From positions 1 to 27,574 of the forward strand of contig DGNT01000099.1 in assembly GCA_002389055.1 (NCBI GenBank): a DNA stretch of 27,574 nt, given 5' to 3'. Position numbers and translations under genes: made by a program. The stretch's first letter is position 1. Each line of letters opens with the position of its first letter. This document shows positions 21,992-27,574 of this stretch, one piece after another. Under the pieces are notes generated by a model that saw only the letters and a program-made list of their open reading frames with translations, was not told where the DNA came from and ran no database searches. Source of the DNA: Alcanivorax sp. UBA4485. Lineage in GTDB: Bacteria; Pseudomonadota; Gammaproteobacteria; Pseudomonadales; Alcanivoracaceae.

Positions 21992-22552
21992 ATGAAAACG
22001 CAAATTCTGAAATCAACTATGCTGGCTTTGGCCGGCGCTGTGGCTTTCGCTGCTGCTGGTAGTGCCAGTGCTATGGCACCGCCGTATACAATATGTAATT
22101 TCAAAGGGCAAACTTCGCTGGAAGTACAGGGACTCGGCACCACGCAATGCTGGCTGACCCTGACCGCCAAAGCAAACTGCGCAGGGGACCTGGAAATCGT
22201 GGCCGGTGGTCCGGTACCGGGCCAGGCTTCTTGTAGCGGCTTGTTCCTTGGCGGCTTTCCGTGGACGGGTATGACACCCGCATTGGGGACCATCTTCACC
22301 CCCGCTACCGGTTCCGTAGCGGCTCAGGACGGCACCCCGCCGGAAATTCCGCTCATCGCTGGCGGTCCCGTTACCGGTGTTACGGCTTTCGGCGGCACCT
22401 CTCCGGAAGTCTGCGACAGCACCTCCGGCACCACGGTGCAGATCCCCAATGCCGTACAGGTCAGCGGGACCAATAACTTCGGTGGCGCAGCGACGTTCAA
22501 CACTCTTGCTCCTAACCATCTGCAAAACCTCGGTTGTCACTCTGTCCCCTGA
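21992..22552 (+). CDS. Secreted protein resembling PraB (alkane oxidation activator family)
   Basis: The 186-residue product has a clear Sec signal (MKTQILKSTMLALAGAVAFAAAGSASA, in which the A/G-rich core is residues 10-24). The mature part is rich in Gly, Thr and Pro with paired cysteines (for example QCWLTLTAKANCAGDLEI, ASCSGLFLGGFPW), repeated beta-strand character, and a conserved-looking tail TNNFGGAATFNTL...NLGC. This pattern resembles PraA/PraB-type extracellular proteins of alkane-degrading Pseudomonas and relatives. The similarity is by eye and modest. The start at 21992 fits AGGAGA 6 nt upstream; an ATG at 21986 would lie too close. A 3' duplicate remnant lies downstream. Confidence 0.6.
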   Translation: MKTQILKSTMLALAGAVAFAAAGSASAMAPPYTICNFKGQTSLEVQGLGTTQCWLTLTAKANCAGDLEIVAGGPVPGQASCSGLFLGGFPWTGMTPALGTIFTPATGSVAAQDGTPPEIPLIAGGPVTGVTAFGGTSPEVCDSTSGTTVQIPNAVQVSGTNNFGGAATFNTLAPNHLQNLGCHSVP

Positions 22553-22607
22553 TACCGCAGTGATGGGAACTCATCAACTCAGCCCTCGACTTGGGGGCTG
22601 CCACTGG

Positions 22608-22636
22608 AAAACCCCGCCTAGCGCGGGGTTTTCTTT
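22608..22636 (+). terminator. Intrinsic terminator of the PraB-like gene
   Basis: AAAACCCCGC and GCGGGGTTTT pair as a 10-bp stem around a 5-nt loop, followed by a T-rich end (TTTTCTTT). It lies 56 nt after the stop codon. Confidence 0.88.
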
Positions 22637-22689
22637 ATCGATAAGAAAGCCAAAAGGTGAAACATACGATTCGTGCACCCTCCGGGGGT

Positions 22690-22846
22690 ATGTCCTTTGA
22701 ACAATACGATGACAGTGGTAATACCGTGGAAGCCCCCGATGCTATTCAGGTCACCGGGACCAACAACTTCGGTGGCGCGGCGACACTCAACACCGTTGGC
22801 CCCCGATCATCTGAGTAACCTTGGCTGTAATTTCGTTCCCCTTTGA
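22690..22846 (+). pseudogene. 3' remnant of a second PraB-like gene, frameshifted
   Basis: From about 22714 to 22846 the sequence repeats the end of the preceding secreted-protein gene. The translation GNTVEAPDAIQVTGTNNFGG matches GTTVQIPNAVQVSGTNNFGG. After AATLNTVGP the frame is lost at a run of five C (22800-22804): the uncorrected frame stops at 22816-22818, while removing one C restores DHLSNLGCNFVPL and a stop at 22844-22846. There is no signal peptide or 5' part. It is a decayed tandem copy, or the tail left by a recombination event. Confidence 0.85.
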
Positions 22847-22873
22847 TCCTAAAGTACGATCTTTTTTTAATAC

Positions 22874-22907
22874 AAAAAAGCCGGCTTCCCGTTACAGGGA
22901 AGCCGGC
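22874..22907 (-). terminator. Intrinsic terminator of the FadL-lipoprotein operon
   Basis: On the minus strand an 11-bp perfect stem (GCCGGCTTCCC / GGGAAGCCGGC, 6-nt loop) is followed by six T residues. It stands about 50 nt after the lipoprotein stop. Confidence 0.9.
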
Positions 22908-22957
22908 CCGACTTCACTCCCGGTGCCCAATCCTAATAGCCTACCGGGATCCCCTAC

Positions 22958-25900
22958 CTATTTGATGGGCTGCGACACATAGCGCAGGAAAGACCCTTCC
23001 TTCGGTATCAAAAGATCAACGTGCGTAGCCGGCGTATTACCTCGCACTTCGACCTCCACCGGGGTGTCGTTGTACTGCTCCGCCACCATTCTGCCGTCGG
23101 ACAGGAAATCGAGGCTGCCGGAGAGGTCCATGGAGACCGGATAGCTGCGCTGGTTGTGGTCTGCGGAGTCAACTATTCTTTTTCCTACCGTCAGGTCGTA
23201 ATCCAGCAGCGGAGCATCCAGATATAGGTCCAGGCTGGTATAGAGAACTGGCGGTGTGCGTCCGTTGTGCGGTTCCCCCGTGATCCAGCCAGTGATGTAC
23301 TGTTCCCCGGCTGGATAACGCATGCGCATGACCTGGTACTCCGAATCCGCGAGCTCCCCGCCGGTCCCCGTGGCGCTCTTGAGGAAAAGCCGGAATGACG
23401 TAGTGACAATATGCCCCGGGTAAATTTTTACCTTCATTTCGCCATTTTGTGTAACTTGGTCCGTTACGTCGGCGAACAACACACCACGGAGATAGGTGAA
23501 TTTGTTTTGCGGGCAACTCATCGGCACAGCGTAGTAGCAGGCCTTGCCAAAAAAGCCCTGGCCGTATACGTCACAGTCGGTCTGGTCCGGAAACTGCGGT
23601 GCTTCACTCCAGCCACAACCAACGTTCGCGCTTAATGAAAAGGCGCTCTGCCCCAGCCCGGAGTTAGCTCCCAGGGCCAACACCTCGGAAGAAATACCAG
23701 CGTCATTGAGGATGGGCTCCATATCGCGGTAGCCGTAGAACGCGGACAACACCTTGGCGCTATTGGGGGGCGGTTTTACGCCATCCGGATCCAGCGGTAA
23801 TCCGGAAACCGGGTCCGTCAAATCCGCCGTGGAGGGGTCCGGTTGCCAATCGACGTGCGCGTTCTCACTGATCTGGTATCCGCGAAATTCAGTTAAGGCC
23901 TTAGACTGGCCGCTGACCACACCGGGGTCGGTAAACCCCTGTGCGGTGCTGTCGTTGATCAGGTTGCTGTTGGTGTCAACATTCAACGGTAGCCGCAATA
24001 CCTGAAGTACATCCGTGGAGGGAGGAGCTCCCATAAAGTACTGCGTCAGGTCTGGTCCGCCCGCTGTCGGCAGCGGCACCTCTTCACTCCACAAGAAATG
24101 GGGCTTGAACACGGCTTCTATGGCGTCAGGAAGGACTTCATTTTCATCGTGCGTGGAAACTACCTCCAGCAACTGGGTTTTCAGTGGCAGGCCTTGCGGA
24201 TCGCACAGGCCAGGGGCCGGCTGGTCCGCATCGCACTGGGCTGCGCTGGATTCCATATCGCCATTGGACTGGAGGGTATACCCATAAAGTTGACCCTCTT
24301 CCCAGGACTGGTCCGGTACGAAACGAAGCGTATCGTTTTCCAGGGTCACGATCCCCGAGACCGTCGCGCCGAGGTCCTCCGGGTTGGCAGCGCTTACCCT
24401 GTAGACTTGGAAGGTAGGCGTGTTTCCCTGATCATCAAACAGACTGTCGCGGTCGATGGACTCTGAGAACACGACGATGATAGGCCGATTAGCAGGCATG
24501 TCCGGCACGGGCAAAATATCGTCGGCGGGGAGCGGATCAAGAGCACCGAGGCCGTCCTGGCCAGGCATATCATCCGTGGGCGTATTGGGCTGCATGCCGC
24601 CCCGGCAGCGGCCGGCCATGCCGTTGGCGAGGTCGCGGGTGGCCGTGTTCATGGCGCAGGGGTAGCCGGGATACAGGCCCAGAACGTAAGGCGAAAACTC
24701 ACGCGTCGGCTCGATTTGCCCTGAAGGTTCAAGTATCTGACTCCCGAACCCTTGCTGTGTGTACAGTTCGTATTCCTCGACCAACGTTCCTAGTTCAAAC
24801 GTTTCATCAAACGTCTCAACCCAAGGTTGCCCACCCAGGTCTATAATCCCCGAATCAGCGGACACCTGATAGCTCAGGCTCGGCCCGGTCTCGGTCGGAT
24901 GTTCCAACGGTTGGGCAGGTTGAATCACGATCGCCCCGCCATCCACGGTGACCTTGGCGTCTACCTCGGTTTGAACACCGCCTTCGTTCTTATACAGATG
25001 GACCTTACCAATAACAGTCTGGCGGTCCAGCGGCTCGCTGAAGTTCAGGATGATCGGATCGGTCGGCTTGATCATCGCCGTCTTGTCGAGGCTGGTCGCG
25101 CCGTCCTCGCCGAAGGTCCAGCTCTGCAGGGTCGGCGGGGTAGTGTCGGCGAACTCCGCCGGCGGGTTGTTCTGGTCTTTATAGCTTTGCAGCTGGAAGC
25201 TGAGCAGGCCGGTGGCGAATTCCTGCCCCAGCACGTCCGGCTCCACCATGCTCACGGCGTCCAGGTTCAGCACGCCGGCTTGCGGGTCGACCTCGGCGGT
25301 GCCGATCAGCTCGATGTGCAGCAGATCCTGGGTGAAGCCGCCGTTGGCTTCCGCGTTTTCGGTGCTGATGGCCACGTCCATGAACAGCCGCACGATGCGC
25401 AGGGCGTCGTCCCGGTTGTCGGCGTAGGGGTTGGGCACCAAATAGCCGGTGGCGTCGGACAGGAAGTGCATTTTCACCGCGCCGGAGCTGATGCCCGCCG
25501 GGACCGCACCGCCGATCATCACGTCGATGTTGGTGCCGGTGAGAATGGTGCTGCGCGGAATGCGCACCGGCGTTACCTCGGTGTATTGGGTCACGTCGGC
25601 CAGTTCCGCGCGCACGTCGCCGCTAGAGCGGGTGGCGCTGTCTTCACCCAGCAGGGTCGAGTTCACCGGCACTTCGTTCACCGGCGCGCCGGTCAGTTCG
25701 GAGCGGTTCGGGTCGCCGCTGGGCTTCAACGCCTCGGTAACACGCTGCACCATGATGGTGGGTTCGCCGCGCGGCGAGGAGTCCTTGGGCGTGAAGGTGA
25801 CGCTGTCTCCGGCGAAGCCTTGCTCAAAGGTGCTGTTGAGGCCTGCCGCTAGCGTCAAGGTGTATTCGGTTTTGGTGTCCAGGTGCTCGGGCTCCGGGTC

Positions 25901-26581
25901 CACCGTCATATAGGGGCCGTCCACCAGCAGTGCGGCCTCGATCAGGTTGCCCTCACTGTCGGTGAGCGTGACGGTGGCGTCGCCACCCTGGCCGTAGCGG
26001 GCGGTGGCCGGGTCGATGGGCTGGGTGAACTGGAAGCGGAAAGTGGAAAAGTCCATCACCGGTTCCTGCTCGTCGCCGCTCGGGAAGGTGCGGCTGAGCT
26101 CGAAGTCACTGTCCGTGATCACCAGGTTCTTGGGGCCGCGCTGCAAGGCCCGGGTGCTGAACTCGATCTCCCGGTCGGCCGAAGGGCCGCGCGCCAGGGC
26201 CAGGCCCTGAACGTCGATTACGTAGCGTGTGTGTGGGTCCAGCTCCTCGTCGGGCTGCAGCACCACGCCGCGCGGTTCGCCCGGCACCTCTTCGGCGCTG
26301 AAGCCCAACTCGGTGCCGTCAGCTTCGCGGCGCAGGGTGATGTTCTGCTCGGCCGCATTAGTGGAAACGCGGCTTGAAAAGCGCAACACAATGGGGGCAC
26401 GGGTGGCGATTTCGCTCTGGCCGTCATCCGGGTAGCTGTAGAGCAGCGATTGGTTGCCGCTCTCACCCGGGTTGGCGCCGCCATCGTCCACCGGTGAATC
26501 GCCGCCGTCGCCGCCACAGGCGGCCAGCAGCGTGGCGGAGGAAAGCAGTATCAAAGACTGCTTCAGGATTGTTGTCTTCAT
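22958..26581 (-). CDS. Very large lipoprotein with repeated Ig-like (Big_5/SbsA-type) domains
   Basis: A 1207-residue exported lipoprotein with lipobox LLAAC (Cys22), followed by a Gly/Asp-rich linker. Several Ig-like modules of the SbsA/Big_5 kind can be seen: about 46-140 (PIVLRFSSRVS... LDPHTRYVIDVQGL), about 150-262 (FRFQFTQPIDPATA... LDTKTEYTLTL), about 483-600 (PIILNFSEPLDRQTV... LSYQVSADSGIIDLGG) and about 690-790 (PIIVVFSESIDRDS... LYGYTLQSNG). The C-terminal third has clustered cysteines (for example CGWSEAPQFPDQTDC, CYYAVPMSC) that may form disulfides. GGAGGG lies 6 nt before the ATG. The FadL-type gene ends 15 nt upstream, so the two form an operon. A role at the cell surface with the porin is inferred; no enzymatic motif is seen. 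Confidence 0.85.
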   Translation of the reverse strand: MKTTILKQSLILLSSATLLAACGGDGGDSPVDDGGANPGESGNQSLLYSYPDDGQSEIATRAPIVLRFSSRVSTNAAEQNITLRREADGTELGFSAEEVPGEPRGVVLQPDEELDPHTRYVIDVQGLALARGPSADREIEFSTRALQRGPKNLVITDSDFELSRTFPSGDEQEPVMDFSTFRFQFTQPIDPATARYGQGGDATVTLTDSEGNLIEAALLVDGPYMTVDPEPEHLDTKTEYTLTLAAGLNSTFEQGFAGDSVTFTPKDSSPRGEPTIMVQRVTEALKPSGDPNRSELTGAPVNEVPVNSTLLGEDSATRSSGDVRAELADVTQYTEVTPVRIPRSTILTGTNIDVMIGGAVPAGISSGAVKMHFLSDATGYLVPNPYADNRDDALRIVRLFMDVAISTENAEANGGFTQDLLHIELIGTAEVDPQAGVLNLDAVSMVEPDVLGQEFATGLLSFQLQSYKDQNNPPAEFADTTPPTLQSWTFGEDGATSLDKTAMIKPTDPIILNFSEPLDRQTVIGKVHLYKNEGGVQTEVDAKVTVDGGAIVIQPAQPLEHPTETGPSLSYQVSADSGIIDLGGQPWVETFDETFELGTLVEEYELYTQQGFGSQILEPSGQIEPTREFSPYVLGLYPGYPCAMNTATRDLANGMAGRCRGGMQPNTPTDDMPGQDGLGALDPLPADDILPVPDMPANRPIIVVFSESIDRDSLFDDQGNTPTFQVYRVSAANPEDLGATVSGIVTLENDTLRFVPDQSWEEGQLYGYTLQSNGDMESSAAQCDADQPAPGLCDPQGLPLKTQLLEVVSTHDENEVLPDAIEAVFKPHFLWSEEVPLPTAGGPDLTQYFMGAPPSTDVLQVLRLPLNVDTNSNLINDSTAQGFTDPGVVSGQSKALTEFRGYQISENAHVDWQPDPSTADLTDPVSGLPLDPDGVKPPPNSAKVLSAFYGYRDMEPILNDAGISSEVLALGANSGLGQSAFSLSANVGCGWSEAPQFPDQTDCDVYGQGFFGKACYYAVPMSCPQNKFTYLRGVLFADVTDQVTQNGEMKVKIYPGHIVTTSFRLFLKSATGTGGELADSEYQVMRMRYPAGEQYITGWITGEPHNGRTPPVLYTSLDLYLDAPLLDYDLTVGKRIVDSADHNQRSYPVSMDLSGSLDFLSDGRMVAEQYNDTPVEVEVRGNTPATHVDLLIPKEGSFLRYVSQPIK

Positions 26582-26596
26582 TATGGTCCCTCCTTC

Positions 26597-27574
26597 TTAA
26601 AACTGCATGCTGATGGAGCCGGCGAAGACATTGACGTCGCCCGCGGTTTCCACCACGTCGTCATTCAGCGCGGTCGGCTGGCTGGATACGATGCGGAATT
26701 CACGCTGATCCATCAGGTGATGCTGATAGCCCAGGTCCACGCGCAGCGGGTGCACCAGGCCGTAGACATGGTCGAACGTGGCGCTGACGCCCAGGCCGAT
26801 CACGGTGCGGTCGGCGTCCAGGTAGTTCACTTCCGGGTTCACGTCGTTGACCAGCGGCGATTCCTCGAACGCCACGCCACCGGTGAGGGTGAAGGTGTCG
26901 TTCAGGTAGTACTCCGCGCCGATGCGCGGGATGACGATGTCGTCGAATTCCAGGCCCAGGTTGTTCTTGACCGTGTCGTTGTTGAGCTCGTCTTCCAGGG
27001 CGGACCATTCCTGCATTTCCACCGCCAGGCCCAGGCGCCATTTGTCGCGCTTGAGCTGCATGCCAAAGGTGTAGATGTTGGGCTGGTAGGAATCCACCGT
27101 GGCGATATCGATGAACAGGCCCGGGTCCGGGATGGTGCCCGGGATCACGGTGTTGGCGTTCACTTCCACGGAGGAATCGGAGTAACCCTTGAAGGCAAAC
27201 GCGGTTTCCAGGCCGTCGTACCAGCACTTGGCGTCCGGGCAGAAGGTTTCTTCCCAGTCGAAGTTCATGCTGATCACCGGGCGGATCACCGGCTTGGCGG
27301 AGACGTTGAGCTCTTCGTACTCGGTCTCGCCGGCCAGGTTGGTCTGCGCCACCAGGGAGGCTTCGGATTTCAGAGTGACCTTGGTGCCGATGCCGATGTC
27401 CAGGCCGCGCCAGATGTGGGTGCCCACGCCGATGCTCAGGAACAGCGGCTGGCGGCCGTAGTTGAAGTACTGGCCGTCGGCGTCGGTGCGGGAACCGAAC
27501 GCGAGCAGCTCGTCACCGAATTTTTCGGAGCCGATCATCACGCCCAGGTACATGGGCTGGCCCAGCTCGGTGAG
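26597..27574 (-). CDS. FadL/OmpP1/TodX-type outer membrane transport protein (N-terminal part outside the window)
   Basis: Outer membrane beta-barrel of the family that moves long-chain fatty acids, alkanes and aromatic hydrocarbons. About 325 C-terminal residues are present; the frame runs through the window edge without a start. Alternating beta strands are visible (for example GLDIGIGTKVTLKSEA, PVIRPVISMNFDW, WRLGLAVEMQEWSALE), as are IPRIGAEYYLNDTFTLTGGVAFEESP, a FadL-type late-barrel segment with its surrounding turns, and the terminal Phe of SISMQF required for barrel insertion. An unusual pair of cysteines occurs in FCPDAKCW. It is followed after 15 nt by the large lipoprotein gene. 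The substrate is probably hydrophobic. Confidence 0.85.
   Translation of the reverse strand, partial: LTELGQPMYLGVMIGSEKFGDELLAFGSRTDADGQYFNYGRQPLFLSIGVGTHIWRGLDIGIGTKVTLKSEASLVAQTNLAGETEYEELNVSAKPVIRPVISMNFDWEETFCPDAKCWYDGLETAFAFKGYSDSSVEVNANTVIPGTIPDPGLFIDIATVDSYQPNIYTFGMQLKRDKWRLGLAVEMQEWSALEDELNNDTVKNNLGLEFDDIVIPRIGAEYYLNDTFTLTGGVAFEESPLVNDVNPEVNYLDADRTVIGLGVSATFDHVYGLVHPLRVDLGYQHHLMDQREFRIVSSQPTALNDDVVETAGDVNVFAGSISMQF

Noticed and set aside
1..27574. CRISPR array, tRNA, rRNA or replication origin
   Set aside because: No regularly spaced direct repeats, cloverleaf or rRNA segments were seen; the dispersed palindromes are REPIN-like, not CRISPR.

Overview
The window looks like chromosomal DNA of a high-GC gammaproteobacterium. 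The best guess is a hydrocarbon-degrading Alcanivorax/Alloalcanivorax-type organism. That guess rests on EfpL (YeiP-type EF-P), an OlsB-OlsA ornithine-lipid pair, a PraB-like secreted protein, a FadL-type porin paired with a very large lipoprotein, and the high GC content. Genus is inferred from gene content, not proven.

Layout. (1) 1-3.86 kb: the end of a peptide-type ABC importer operon (permease tail, two ATPases, family 5 binding protein) closed by an intrinsic terminator. (2) 3.9-8.5 kb: a small secreted coiled-coil protein and a GNAT acetyltransferase linked by a possible 15-codon micro-ORF; WrbA; an MpaB/Lcp-type oxygenase divergent from its likely TetR repressor, with a clear operator-like palindrome between them; and a NYN-LOTUS RNA-binding/nuclease protein. 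(3) 8.6-15.0 kb, minus strand: EfpL, zinc aminopeptidase-like lipoprotein, GlpG rhomboid, then a TAtT-type TRAP transporter (TatT lipoprotein, DctP, DctQ, DctM). (4) 15.0-18.3 kb: a HigBA toxin-antitoxin module, the olsBA pair with a candidate PHO box, a tandem CDGSH protein with one damaged motif, and an orphan HicB-like protein. (5) 18.3-21.7 kb: a more AT-rich accessory island with two RAYT-like (REP-associated Y1 transposase) genes whose HUH motifs are altered, a two-repeat AP2-like protein between them, and a four-helix membrane protein, bracketed by 24-bp GTCCCC-containing repeats. (6) 21.7-22.9 kb: a secreted PraB-like gene with a structured leader, followed by a frameshifted 3' remnant of a second copy. 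(7) 22.9-27.6 kb: a minus-strand operon of a FadL-type porin (cut by the window end) and a 1207-residue multi-Ig lipoprotein.

Three complete and one half copy of a 146-bp palindromic doublet (REPIN-like) occupy gene borders between 3.9 and 13.4 kb and are absent from the rest of the window. One forms the gap between convergent genes, one lies inside the TRAP operon, and the half copy supplies the stop codon of the aminopeptidase gene.

The most unusual material is the RAYT/AP2 island: two intact, related RAYT-family genes that both lack the first histidine of the HUH motif, one of which also lacks the catalytic tyrosine, with a partner gene not normally associated with RAYTs. All calls are from reading the sequence; no database search was run.
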